The notes under the pieces were generated by a model that saw nothing but the letters and a program-made list of their open reading frames with translations, did no database searches and was not told the DNA's origin. Source: DASWTL01 sp035575925 (GTDB lineage: Bacteria; Bacteroidota; Bacteroidia; Sphingobacteriales; Sphingobacteriaceae). Taken from it: 64,000 bases of DNA. The stretch is taken from NCBI GenBank assembly GCA_035575925.1, contig DATLXK010000063.1, positions 54,225 to 118,224 of the forward strand, written 5' to 3'. Made by a program: the position numbers and the translations under genes. Positions 1 through 9,446 of the stretch are shown piece by piece. Positions within the stretch are counted from its first letter, which is position 1; each line of letters starts with the position of its first letter.

Positions 1-217
1 TTATGGTATTTTGAAGTGCCGGATCAAGTTTTTTCCAGGTAGTGCCACGTTTATTGATTAACGCTTCCCATCCTACCTGATTGGCCCACTCTTTCAGCTT
101 ATCCTCACTAATACCTGATTTTTTAAAATCATGAAAATCATACGCTACCTGTTGATCTTTATACCACGTAAGTGCTTTTTTAACTGTATCACAGTTTTTT
201 ATACCGTAAATTTTCAT
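1..217 (-). CDS. ArsC/Spx-family protein, YffB-like (partial, C-terminus outside window)
   Basis: The minus-strand reading frame opens with ATG at 217 and runs off the left edge, giving 72 residues. It begins MKIYGIKNCDTVKKALTWY, which matches the start of the YffB-type branch of the ArsC family: a thioredoxin-like first strand followed by a single cysteine in the sequence KNCDTVKKA. The later stretch KRGTTWKKLD is also typical of the family. Members are small (about 115 residues) cytosolic proteins thought to be glutathione- or thiol-dependent reductases, and the physiological substrate is not known. Since the C-terminal part is missing, the downstream arginine cannot be checked. Confidence 0.8.
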   Translation of the reverse strand, partial: MKIYGIKNCDTVKKALTWYKDQQVAYDFHDFKKSGISEDKLKEWANQVGWEALINKRGTTWKKLDPALQNTI

Positions 218-315
218 CAGAATAAATTGTTTTTTAGTGGTGATGAATTTATCATAAGCACAATATCCATTCTGGTATGTGAGCTCTTACAATGCTCATG
301 ATGTTTCATCCACAA

Positions 316-3300
316 TTATTTATTAAATCTTATTCTTCTGCCTTCTGAATGTGCATTAAACTCAGGTGCATACATGCTCTGAATTGTGCTTATTCCAGTA
401 GAAAAATCTCCAGCCTGAGCAACCCTCAAACTATACTCAAAAACGTAATTGCCTTTTGGCAGGTAAGATATAAAAAAGTTTGTTGCCACATCTTTTGTAA
501 CCTCGTAATAAAAAAATCCGTTTTTATATTTATATCCTGAAAGGATATTTTCTGGTTCGGTACCCGCTGGCCGCATATCTTTTAGATGAACATATTCATA
601 ATCGCGGTCGGCAGTAAGATAAATTATTACTTTCAGAAGATCGCCTGGTTTAGGCGTATTTTGAATATTAACAGGTTTTAGCGCTTTACTGTTATCTAAT
701 ACATCCTGCAAATAATATTTACGCTCAAGTTTCAGCTCGGTTTTACCTGTTGTTATTTTATCTAACTGCTCCAAATATTGCCAGTGCAAAGCGCCCCAAC
801 TTAACGTATTTGCTGAATTTTTTAAAACAACCTTACCCAGTTCGGGCTTAATCTGTTCATTTAACCACGAAGTTTTAATATATCCTGTTCCTGTTTCCGG
901 CTTTAAGTCTGGCTTCAGTACCAGTAACGATTTTTCTCCAATGGTTATTTCTGTATCAGAAGAAGTTGCAACAGCACTTTCTCCGTGAATGAGTAACGCA
1001 TAACAAGCGGCGGCGGTAGCTTTTGTCGTCTTCCAGTTAGTAGTTTGTTTATTTCTGATTAGCCATACTTTCATCTCCTCTACCGACTGATTCTCATTAC
1101 CAGCTTCATTAAATAATTCAATGACTAAAGACTGAGTTTCTACAGTTGCCTGATACCACAAATATCCAGGCTGATTTTTATCCCAGTACATTCCCATCTC
1201 TTCCGACTGTTTGGAGGTTTCTTTTAATGATCTGATAATCTCCTTTGCGGTTGTACCGTCATTGTTTCTTAAAAGCACTAATCCTATCATTGCCTGTTCA
1301 TACACATTTTGTGTATTCCATGCCAAAGCACTTTTTTTCAAATACCAATGGAAAGCTTTTGTCAAATCAGCCGACATAGGCTTAGAAAAGTAGCTTCTTC
1401 CATACCAGCCGTGAATGGTAAGCGGATTCAGTCTGTGTGTTCCTTTCAATTCATTACGGGTATCTGCCTTATAATCTTCAATTAATTTTTCATCTAAATA
1501 TTTTAAAGCTTTTTCCGAAATTACCGATAATGATTTATCACCTTGTTTTATTCTATGCACTTGCCCAATTCCTGCTATTATATGTTGTGTAATAAAGCGG
1601 TCTTCCCATCTTGCGCCGGAAAACCACCCAAAACCCCCATTTGAAAGTTGCATTTGCGAAAGCTTTTCGATGGTCATTTGCTTTTCGTTCTGCATCTTAT
1701 TGATATCAAACAATAAAGCGATTCGCTTTTTCTGTTCAGTTTCATTTTCAGCGTCCCGAAGCCAGGGAGTTTCTTGAATCAGAACACTTTTTAACTCCTG
1801 ATTTTTTTCAAGATTAGAAAGAAGAGCTTCACTGTTTAAATTTTTCCATCGGTCAAATACCGTTTTAATAACCGGTAATTTATCAACAATTGCAGTTGAA
1901 ATACTATTGGCGTAATACCTGGTAAATATCTGCTCAGAAGATTCGAATGAATTTTCCATCATGTACGGAAGAGCCTGCACCGCATACCATAACGGATTTT
2001 GAGTATATTCCAGCGTAAGCGTTTTATTCTGCCGTGTTGTCCCGGAATAGCTGATCAACTTGTCCAGATTATATGTCTTGGTTTGCCCTGCCCTCACCAT
2101 CATAGGCATAGACTCCATAACTAACATGCTGTTTGGCAATACCGGTATTGTATTTTCTTCTCCATCGTTATAACTGTCGGCATCAGCCGTAAGCCTGTAC
2201 GTAATGGCATCCAGACCCTTCGGGATTACCATCCGGAATGTTACCGGTGAAGTTGATGAGGCTTCTGCTTTAAACACCTGTGATGCTTCATTTGAATTTA
2301 AAAGCAATGCGACAGGCTGCATGGTTACAGCATTAAAGAATTTAATATTCGTTTTACCATTAATTGTTTTTCCGGTAAGGTTAGCCACCCTTGCTGAAAC
2401 AGATATGGTATCACCCTCTCTAAGAAATCTGGGCATATTTGCTGTGATCATTAATTGTTTTTGGGTAACTACTTCACTTTCAATATACCCTGTTTTTAAA
2501 TCTTTTGTGTGTGCAAAGCCTTTAAATTGCCAGCGGGTTAGTGTTTCAGGTATAGTGAAATCAATTAGTATCTCTCCCTTTTCATTGGTACGTAACGCAG
2601 GATAGAAAAAAGCCGTTTCATTGAAATTCTTTCTGATAACCGGATCATTAACTGGTTTAGGCATGAAGGGCAAATCTCTCCCTCGAACCTCAGCACTTGC
2701 GAAACCTTTAACCCGAAGTTCTTCTACTGTAGGTGGTGCTACTCTAGCCGCCCCGCGTACAGATAAAGAAGACGACATAGCTGTAGTAGGCTCTTGCAGT
2801 TGGTCATACATCGCAGTAACAACTTTTTCATGTAACATTTGCCCATCCTCCTGTACCCTTATAATGATCTGTCTGCCTTCCCTTACCTGCAGTTCCTGCG
2901 TAATAAAACCCAAACCAGAAAATCGTAAAATCGCCCCTTTGAAAACTTTTATTTTAAACGCGCCTGAGGAATTGGTAGACGTTGCAATTTGCGTTCCTTT
3001 GATTAAAATTTGGACACCTATCACGGGGAAGCCATCATTATCTGTAACACGCCCTGAAACATTGAACCCATTTTTAATTAATGCAGCATTATTTAAATAT
3101 TTTTCTTTTAATCCTTTATCAAATGCTGCTGTACGGGCCTTATCATTCAGTTTTTGCAGATAATTGTTGTACGCATTCTGTTCTAAAAAAGGGAAGTTCT
3201 CGTAATTACGCTTTAATGGCGACGTATAATAATTCCGGTATACGAACGGTGAACTGCGGGATGTTTTTAGGAAACTATTCGTGCCCCACCTAAAATAACC

Positions 3301-6300
3301 AGGATAATATCTTTGCTGATAAATGCTTTGCCCCCAATTTTGTTGGGCAGAAATATCATTCAGGGAAGCATCATAAAGTGAAGCCACCATTTCGGCCGCA
3401 TTCCTATTTCCATCTGTTTCTTTAACCTGTATTTTCCATTGCTCTTTTTGTCCGGGATCCAATTTATTACGGAAAGTAACAAACTGCATAGAAAGGCTTT
3501 TATCCTCTTTTAAGCCGGTGATCTTTTCAGAATATCTATACATTCTGTTATCTAAAACAGATAGAAACTGTACCTGTAAATTGTCTTCACCAGCAAATGG
3601 CACAGTAACTTTTTTCTGACCTGTGCCCAGGTTAATCCATTGGTAAGATCTTAGTTTTGCGCCTTCATAAATTTCCATCAATACCATGGAAGGTTTTCCC
3701 AATCCTATATAAAACTCTGCCTGATCTCCAGGTTTTACATTATTTCTTTTTGTAACTACCCAATTACTTTTTACAAATGCAGTACTTACATGATCTGTTA
3801 CCAGCGTAGTATAAAATTTTGCTGAGGTTGTATCACCATTTGTGTTTTTTGCAAATATTTCTATCCGGTATAATTCGGAAGGTAAATTATCCAGGTTAGT
3901 AAGTGGTATATAACCTGGCTGTTTCTCAGTAACAGATACAGACTTTTCATAAACCAGGTTTTTTTTGCCCCATGTATTAAAATCGTCTTCATTTTTATAG
4001 GCATAATCTTTAAAGTACAATTCAAAATCAGTTTTATCCATGTTATGAATATCCGGCTTAGACCATAACCGCTGTTTATAAATCCCGGGTGGTTTCTGTA
4101 AAGAATAGATCTTTGCAGTTATCGTTCCGCTTTGAAGCTGATTATTGAGGTTGCTCAATGTAACAGGTATGGTTAGCGTATCAGTAACAATGGTCTGTGG
4201 TTTCACTAAAGCGTGTACGCGTAATACATTGGTTCCAACTGTAACAAAAGACTCGGCTTTCCTTGTCTCACCGGAGGCGTCAGTTACTGTTGCTGTAATA
4301 TTATAGGTATAAACAGCCCCAGGCTGGTAAATCTTATCTAAAATGGCTTTAAATCCAATGCTGAACTCACCATTAGTATTAGTTATAACAGTATCCTGCT
4401 TAATATGCTGCAATCCTCCCTGCAACCTTCCGTTTTTTACACCTCCATAAATCCGATGATCTCCAGGTGTTGATGTGCGAATAATTGAATAGGCTACTTT
4501 TGCGTTAGAAAGCCCATATCCTGAAAAAGCTAATGCTTTGCCTTTTACATTTACTGAATCATTAAAGCGGTATGTTTCCTTTACCGGATTAAAATTAATG
4601 CTAAAAGAGGGGCGTTTATATTCTTCTACTCTTACGTTAATTGATCCAAATCTGGAGACTATGGCATAAGAACCGTTAAGCTTTCCTTGAGGGACAATAA
4701 ATGTTCCGTTAAATGTTCCAAATTCATTAGTTTTTAAAGAAAGTGAGCTCACGACTTTATGATTAGCATCTCTTAGTTCTACACTTATGCTTTCATTGGC
4801 AATCAGTTGACTCTTTCCATTGGATTCCATGATTTGTAATCCTTTAAAGAATATAGTTTGACCCGGACGATACATTTGTCTGTCTGTGAAAAAAACCGTT
4901 CTTTCATTTTTTACCGGCTGGTTACCATTCAGTTTTTGTCCGTGAATATATTGCTGCTCATCATTTAAAGTATCTCCGGGAATGGTAAGATTAATCATAA
5001 CACTGTTATTATCAGTTCCCTTAAATACAAACCCTCCTTCTTTTGTAGTACCCTCTGCTAAAACAATGCTGTTCCACACTTTAGCTTCCCGTTTTAATTG
5101 CTTAACAACCACGTTTAATTTCTCAAGTGGTATACCTGTTTCCCGATGTAAAACCTTAATTTCTGCTTCTCCCGTAGGATTTATTCGTGCTGTATAAGAC
5201 AGTGTACTTACTTTAAATTGAACCAGATTTGTGAGTTCGGCACTATTAACTAACCCATTAGTTAGTAAAACATAATTCCCAGGGTCTAATGGATCTATTT
5301 TGAACTCTGTACTATGATTTTTAAAATCAGATGAGTCTGCAATATTTATTTTCCACTCTTTTATAATCGCCTGCTTTTTTAAATAATTATGTGTGGCAGC
5401 AGAAGCAATAATTTTATCTGACATGTGCCATGAATTTTCACTGCCCCGCAAATTTTTTATTTCATTTAGTTGAGCCGAAGAAAGCCTGTAGAGTTTAAAG
5501 TTGGTTTCAGTAATACTCCTGAAATTTAATAACGCTAATATGGGCTTTGCCGGAATATTAACATCTTCCACGATGACTGATATTTCCTTTTGCTCCACCT
5601 GCTCTATTAAAGATTTTGCATATTCTCCGCCCATGCTGTTAGGAAATGCTTTAAAAGCTTGCTGAAAATATTGATGAGCTATAACCAGGCTATCTTTACT
5701 TTGGTAATATTGCCCGGCTAAAACTAAAGCATCAGCACTTAATTTATTAGTGGGATAGGTTTTCACCATGTGTAACAAACCAGCAAGATATAATGAATCC
5801 TTATCAGGCGCTATAGATTTTCTGTATACAAATTTTAATCGTCTTAGTGTCAAATCCAGAAGCACTTCAGGCTCATTGTCGTGCAAACGAAATCTGGTGG
5901 CTTCCTGCAAAAGCTTTATTCCGTGGTAAGTGGTGGAAGCGGTATCGGAGGTGCTAATTTTCAGCTTACTAAATTCTTGCGCATCACCAAACATGGAAGA
6001 CCCATTTATAACAAAGGGCGACTTCACTTTTATAACATCAGGCTCTTCATCAAGGAAAAAATTCAATGCCCGATGGGCAAGAAGATCGTAAAGCGAGGGC
6101 CGCAAATATCGTGTAGCGGAATCGCCGGTTAACACATCATTAAAAATCTGTACCGATGTTTTTTGGAGGGCCGGATTGATCAACGATAGTTTGTAAAGAT
6201 TAGCGACTTCGTTTACCAGGGTTTTGATATCCCACCGGGTAAAATCTTCATCCGGATTTTCCAGCGTACTTCTTTGTGATAATTTATATCGGTTTTGCTG

Positions 6301-6657
6301 GTAGTATTTCCAGTAAAGCTCTGCAAGTAACGATTGCAATACAGGTTTAACAGGATATGATGAATGAAGAATATCAGCTTTTAATTCTGATATTATAGTT
6401 ACAAACTCACTCTCATTTGTATTAGCCTGCAACAGGATGCGATACAGCGCTGCCTGGATTTGTTTTTCAGGATCTTTACTTTTCTTAGCAGACTGTTCCA
6501 GTTTCTTAACTTCAGCAAGAGCAGATTTTGGTAAGCCTTTTTGAATTAAAGAGTCAATCTTTTTATGGGAGCCTGCATAACCCGGACCCTGAGCCCTTAC
6601 ATTGAAAGAAAAAAATAACAGAACGAGTAGTAATTCAAAAAGTATAGGTTTATACAT
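316..6657 (-). CDS. Alpha-2-macroglobulin family protein without thioester cysteine
   Basis: This 2113-residue exported protein starts with a signal peptide (hydrophobic residues 5-20, ending near VRAQG). The N-terminal ~350 residues are helical. Next come macroglobulin-type beta domains with a bait-like region, including a typical MG2 stretch (RQMYRPGQTIFFKG). A carboxypeptidase-regulatory-like domain (SGRVTDNDGFPVIGV) lies at about residues 1197-1270. The alpha-2-macroglobulin core follows (FFYPALRTNEKGEI; IPETLTRWQFKG), then a helical thioester-domain equivalent and C-terminal beta domains. Where related proteins have a CxEQ thioester, this one has FESSEQ, so the cysteine position is Ser1573. 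It probably acts in the periplasm or on the outer membrane as a protease trap or structural protein, but without covalent thioester chemistry. The gene stands alone, followed by the ArsC-like gene on the same strand. Confidence 0.88.
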   Translation of the reverse strand: MYKPILFELLLVLLFFSFNVRAQGPGYAGSHKKIDSLIQKGLPKSALAEVKKLEQSAKKSKDPEKQIQAALYRILLQANTNESEFVTIISELKADILHSSYPVKPVLQSLLAELYWKYYQQNRYKLSQRSTLENPDEDFTRWDIKTLVNEVANLYKLSLINPALQKTSVQIFNDVLTGDSATRYLRPSLYDLLAHRALNFFLDEEPDVIKVKSPFVINGSSMFGDAQEFSKLKISTSDTASTTYHGIKLLQEATRFRLHDNEPEVLLDLTLRRLKFVYRKSIAPDKDSLYLAGLLHMVKTYPTNKLSADALVLAGQYYQSKDSLVIAHQYFQQAFKAFPNSMGGEYAKSLIEQVEQKEISVIVEDVNIPAKPILALLNFRSITETNFKLYRLSSAQLNEIKNLRGSENSWHMSDKIIASAATHNYLKKQAIIKEWKINIADSSDFKNHSTEFKIDPLDPGNYVLLTNGLVNSAELTNLVQFKVSTLSYTARINPTGEAEIKVLHRETGIPLEKLNVVVKQLKREAKVWNSIVLAEGTTKEGGFVFKGTDNNSVMINLTIPGDTLNDEQQYIHGQKLNGNQPVKNERTVFFTDRQMYRPGQTIFFKGLQIMESNGKSQLIANESISVELRDANHKVVSSLSLKTNEFGTFNGTFIVPQGKLNGSYAIVSRFGSINVRVEEYKRPSFSINFNPVKETYRFNDSVNVKGKALAFSGYGLSNAKVAYSIIRTSTPGDHRIYGGVKNGRLQGGLQHIKQDTVITNTNGEFSIGFKAILDKIYQPGAVYTYNITATVTDASGETRKAESFVTVGTNVLRVHALVKPQTIVTDTLTIPVTLSNLNNQLQSGTITAKIYSLQKPPGIYKQRLWSKPDIHNMDKTDFELYFKDYAYKNEDDFNTWGKKNLVYEKSVSVTEKQPGYIPLTNLDNLPSELYRIEIFAKNTNGDTTSAKFYTTLVTDHVSTAFVKSNWVVTKRNNVKPGDQAEFYIGLGKPSMVLMEIYEGAKLRSYQWINLGTGQKKVTVPFAGEDNLQVQFLSVLDNRMYRYSEKITGLKEDKSLSMQFVTFRNKLDPGQKEQWKIQVKETDGNRNAAEMVASLYDASLNDISAQQNWGQSIYQQRYYPGYFRWGTNSFLKTSRSSPFVYRNYYTSPLKRNYENFPFLEQNAYNNYLQKLNDKARTAAFDKGLKEKYLNNAALIKNGFNVSGRVTDNDGFPVIGVQILIKGTQIATSTNSSGAFKIKVFKGAILRFSGLGFITQELQVREGRQIIIRVQEDGQMLHEKVVTAMYDQLQEPTTAMSSSLSVRGAARVAPPTVEELRVKGFASAEVRGRDLPFMPKPVNDPVIRKNFNETAFFYPALRTNEKGEILIDFTIPETLTRWQFKGFAHTKDLKTGYIESEVVTQKQLMITANMPRFLREGDTISVSARVANLTGKTINGKTNIKFFNAVTMQPVALLLNSNEASQVFKAEASSTSPVTFRMVIPKGLDAITYRLTADADSYNDGEENTIPVLPNSMLVMESMPMMVRAGQTKTYNLDKLISYSGTTRQNKTLTLEYTQNPLWYAVQALPYMMENSFESSEQIFTRYYANSISTAIVDKLPVIKTVFDRWKNLNSEALLSNLEKNQELKSVLIQETPWLRDAENETEQKKRIALLFDINKMQNEKQMTIEKLSQMQLSNGGFGWFSGARWEDRFITQHIIAGIGQVHRIKQGDKSLSVISEKALKYLDEKLIEDYKADTRNELKGTHRLNPLTIHGWYGRSYFSKPMSADLTKAFHWYLKKSALAWNTQNVYEQAMIGLVLLRNNDGTTAKEIIRSLKETSKQSEEMGMYWDKNQPGYLWYQATVETQSLVIELFNEAGNENQSVEEMKVWLIRNKQTTNWKTTKATAAACYALLIHGESAVATSSDTEITIGEKSLLVLKPDLKPETGTGYIKTSWLNEQIKPELGKVVLKNSANTLSWGALHWQYLEQLDKITTGKTELKLERKYYLQDVLDNSKALKPVNIQNTPKPGDLLKVIIYLTADRDYEYVHLKDMRPAGTEPENILSGYKYKNGFFYYEVTKDVATNFFISYLPKGNYVFEYSLRVAQAGDFSTGISTIQSMYAPEFNAHSEGRRIRFNK

Positions 6658-6878
6658 AGCCTGATTTTATTGTAAGATACAAATTCAGGGTGGTTTCCAT
6701 ATACTGCGTTTAAACTTACTGATGTTACGGTATAATCGTCTATGCGTAGCCCAGGGGCACCATATAATTATTACTGATTACCCCCGCTTTTACCCCCCGA
6801 AACGTCGTCGTTGTTAATACCGCGTTTATTCTTTCCCGGGAAGCTATGGGTAAGAATCAGTTAATGCCACTAAAGCTG
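6658..6878. other. Intergenic gap with no recognised feature
   Basis: About 220 bases between the alpha-2-macroglobulin start and the pth stop. No open frame with protein-like composition, no clear hairpin with a T-run and no exact TAnnTTTG promoter was seen on the minus strand. Confidence 0.5.
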
Positions 6879-7439
6879 CTATTTATTAAATCTCGTCATG
6901 GTAAGCTCCGCGCCAACTGTTACAAAACTCTTTACCATCTCAATGGAACGGTCAATCAAACCGGGCAGCTCCGGCTGTTCATCATCATCAAAGCCACTTA
7001 AAACATAGTCTGACTGACTGCCTTTTGGGTAATTATCACCCACACCAAATCTGAGCCGGGCATAATCACTGTGACCCAAAACTAATTCAATACTTTTAAG
7101 ACCATTATGCCCACCAGCACTTCCTTTGGGCTTCAAACGCAGGGTTCCTAAAGGCAGGGCAAGTTCATCAACAAGAACCAGTATATTCTCTACAGGAATT
7201 TTCAGATCATGCATCCAGTAATTCAGCGCCTTGCCACTTAAATTCATATAAGTAGTAGGTTTTATCAGGTGTATGTTACGCCCTTTATGGCTAAATTCTG
7301 TATAATATGCCAGCCGCATATTAAAAAATGATGCATGCTCCTGTTTGGCCAGTTCATCCGCAATCATGAAACCAATATTGTGACGGGTGTCAGCATATTC
7401 AGGTCCAATATTTCCCAGGCCCACGATGAGGTATTTCAT
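6879..7439 (-). CDS. pth: Peptidyl-tRNA hydrolase
   Basis: This 186-residue cytosolic enzyme cleaves peptidyl-tRNA released from stalled ribosomes and so recycles tRNA. The N-terminus carries the family signature GLGNIGPEYADTRHNIGFM with the catalytic His20. The tRNA-binding Asn lies in TYMNLSGKAL, the acidic motif is LVDELALPLG (usually DDLDLPLG), and GSAGGHNGLKS holds the second conserved His. Length and layout are normal for bacterial Pth. It lies downstream of the ABC module and on the same strand as rplY and prs, the usual partners of pth, from which it is separated by that module. Confidence 0.96.
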   Translation of the reverse strand: MKYLIVGLGNIGPEYADTRHNIGFMIADELAKQEHASFFNMRLAYYTEFSHKGRNIHLIKPTTYMNLSGKALNYWMHDLKIPVENILVLVDELALPLGTLRLKPKGSAGGHNGLKSIELVLGHSDYARLRFGVGDNYPKGSQSDYVLSGFDDDEQPELPGLIDRSIEMVKSFVTVGAELTMTRFNK

Positions 7440-7452
7440 TACAGAGAGATGT

Positions 7453-7476
7453 GAGTATTGAGTATTGAGTATTGAG
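7453..7476. repeat. Tandem 7-bp repeat (GAGTATT x3)
   Basis: Three perfect head-to-tail copies of GAGTATT followed by GAG, lying 14 bases upstream of the pth start codon. This is a simple sequence repeat that could vary in copy number between strains. No function is claimed. Confidence 0.85.
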
Positions 7477-7539
7477 ACTGCACTTTCGATGCCACCGGGA
7501 TTATGGACACAATACGCTTTAGCTTCATTGGTTATTTTA

Positions 7540-8283
7540 TTATTGGCTCTTAATCAGCTTCAAAGATACACCGCTTAAATTAACCTGCGCACTATCCGAG
7601 ATCTTATATTCAAGATTACCGATTGCAATATCGTTAAGGTTGAGCATGCTTTTATTCTGAATATTCAGCTTAGCAGACTTCACCTTATTGGTTTTGTTCA
7701 ATTTTAAAACAGGCTCGCTCGCTTTGTCCATTCCCATATTCACATTTAAGTATCGTAGTGAATTGTTTATCAAATTTATTTTACTTGCGTTATGCATGGT
7801 TAATGCAAGAGTATCCTGGTTAAATCCTGCCAGGCTTACACCTAAGGAGCCGTAAAAATTCTCACTTGCTCCGTTTTTGATCGTAACCGACTTACCATCC
7901 AATATGAAAACTGCATCTGTATTTAACCTTCTTATTATAGGACATTTTATTTGCAAAGATTTAGCATAGTCGCGATATCGATTTCTTTTAGTGTCGAAAG
8001 TAATGATGAGCCTTGAGCCCTCCTGTTTGATCTTTACTTCCTTGCTGAGATTATTATTCAGCCTGACATCGAATGTATCGCTACGAACAATTGATACATT
8101 CACCAAATTGGCCGCCTGAATATCTATCTCGTCGAAGTCTTTATAGTTTAACTGCGAAAAATTATACCATGGATCCCTGTGGGTTCCTTTTTCATAGGAC
8201 GTTTGAAGCGCAAAGTCATATGCTGCTGTAGTGCCAAATAAGATCGCGACAGCTGTGATTAACAATTTAATACTGGTTTTCAT
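7540..8283 (-). CDS. Exported protein, head-GIN-domain-like (DUF2807-type)
   Basis: A 247-residue protein with an N-terminal signal peptide (hydrophobic residues 7-22). The mature part is repetitive beta structure rich in Asn, Ser and Leu (for example NTDAVFILDG, LKLNKTNKVKSAKLNIQN, ISDSAQVNLSGV). That pattern matches the putative auto-transporter adhesin head GIN domain (DUF2807), common in Bacteroidota. The early motif FDEIDIQAANLVNVSIVRSD also fits the start of that domain. The function is unknown, with a cell-envelope role expected. It is the last gene of the four-gene ABC/GntR operon, with 5 bases between it and the regulator stop. The domain call rests on pattern only. Confidence 0.6.
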   Translation of the reverse strand: MKTSIKLLITAVAILFGTTAAYDFALQTSYEKGTHRDPWYNFSQLNYKDFDEIDIQAANLVNVSIVRSDTFDVRLNNNLSKEVKIKQEGSRLIITFDTKRNRYRDYAKSLQIKCPIIRRLNTDAVFILDGKSVTIKNGASENFYGSLGVSLAGFNQDTLALTMHNASKINLINNSLRYLNVNMGMDKASEPVLKLNKTNKVKSAKLNIQNKSMLNLNDIAIGNLEYKISDSAQVNLSGVSLKLIKSQ

Positions 8284-8288
8284 ATCTT

Positions 8289-8660
8289 TTATGATAAATA
8301 CTTTGATTTGAAGGTTTCGTAACGCTTTGTAATATCTTCTATTCCAATATCCAGGAGATACATATCTCGAAAAACCCCTGGAAGAGCAGTTTCCAGGAAT
8401 TGTTCCTTTTTATATTTTTTTATTTTTTCCACGGCCTTCCCGCCTACAAAAAATCCGAGCCCACGCTTGGTGTAGATAATTTCCTTGTTTTGTAAAAACT
8501 CATATGTACGGATCACCGTATTCGGATTAACCTGCATTTCGGCAGCTAGATCTCTCACAGATGGAATTTTATCATCAATCTTCCACTTTCCCAGTAAAAT
8601 ATATTCGCTTACACTATTAGCGATCTGTAAATAAATCGCTTCATTATCTCTGAACTCCAT
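8289..8660 (-). CDS. Short GntR-family transcriptional regulator (YtrA type)
   Basis: At 123 residues this is an N-terminal winged helix-turn-helix of the GntR class (KIPSVRDLAAEMQVNPNTVIRTYEFLQNKEIIYTKRG is spread over residues 31-67) with only a short helical tail. That is the YtrA architecture, with no large ligand-binding domain. Such regulators usually repress the ABC-transporter operon that contains them. It lies between the permease (15 bases) and the GIN-like gene (5 bases). A 9-of-11 inverted repeat just in front of the ATPase start (10284-10309) is the obvious candidate binding site. Confidence 0.9.
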   Translation of the reverse strand: MEFRDNEAIYLQIANSVSEYILLGKWKIDDKIPSVRDLAAEMQVNPNTVIRTYEFLQNKEIIYTKRGLGFFVGGKAVEKIKKYKKEQFLETALPGVFRDMYLLDIGIEDITKRYETFKSKYLS

Positions 8661-8675
8661 AATTTTTTCTTCTTG

Positions 8676-9446
8676 TTATACCTCTGTTTCTTTAAAACGA
8701 AAGAGTGCAGCTGTCCACAAAATCAATGTTACGCTATAAAACATGAATTGGGTATAATATGCATCCATTGGTATCGATATGGATTTGTATTGTCCGGATT
8801 CTGAAAACCTGGCCGGCTTGAACGGCATGGAGAATTTAATGTCTTCAGGTACCAAAAGCTTTTGCAACTGAAAGTTAACTAAAACCAAGACCAGCAGTAC
8901 CGCAAAGAATACACATGCAGTCTTAATAAAATGTAACCTTTTGAAGTAAATTGCTCCATAGATACAAATGGCATGCAGTGTGGCATACACATAAAACGCA
9001 AAGTAAAATTTGTACTCCGACGAGAAGAGGTTTAGTATTTTTCTTTCTTTGGCAGGGCCATCACCAGCATTGGTAAATAACACCTCGATTCCGTAAAAGC
9101 ATATTAGAAAAATAATGGTATAAATTATTGCTGAATAGATCCAGCCTATCATATATTTTTCAAAATGCGACGCTGGCAATGACAGAGATACTATAGCCTT
9201 CCCTTTCTTTCCATAATCACTAAATACGGTACTGGTAAACAAAGTACCGGCTGCTACATATAAAAACACGAAATAAACCCCTCTTTGTTCATATCGGATG
9301 TATCCGTCCATTAAAAAACTAAAGCCGTATAATATGGTGATTACGCCGGTTAAAACCATTGCAGACATAAGATAGCTTTTGCAGTTCTCTACCGTATGTT
9401 TTCGAAACAGTTTTACAAAACGGATATAATTAAATGTATTGTTCAT
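8676..9446 (-). CDS. ABC transporter permease
   Basis: This 256-residue integral membrane protein has about six hydrophobic segments (near residues 27-48, 63-80, 102-125, 148-168, 174-195 and 230-248). It has no recognised specificity motif, as expected for ABC-2-like exporter permeases encoded next to YtrA-type regulators. Its start overlaps the end of the ATPase gene by 17 bases, so the two are probably translationally coupled. The substrate is unknown; relatives of this layout often answer envelope stress or peptide antibiotics, which is an inference here. Confidence 0.8.
   Translation of the reverse strand: MNNTFNYIRFVKLFRKHTVENCKSYLMSAMVLTGVITILYGFSFLMDGYIRYEQRGVYFVFLYVAAGTLFTSTVFSDYGKKGKAIVSLSLPASHFEKYMIGWIYSAIIYTIIFLICFYGIEVLFTNAGDGPAKERKILNLFSSEYKFYFAFYVYATLHAICIYGAIYFKRLHFIKTACVFFAVLLVLVLVNFQLQKLLVPEDIKFSMPFKPARFSESGQYKSISIPMDAYYTQFMFYSVTLILWTAALFRFKETEV

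Noticed and set aside
2204..3163. Plus-strand open frames of 133 and 180 codons
   Set aside because: They lie wholly antisense to the alpha-2-macroglobulin gene, which has clear domains, and show no recognisable protein features.
7453..7476. Possible CRISPR-like or regulatory array
   Set aside because: It is a perfect 7-bp tandem repeat without spacers; a simple sequence repeat.
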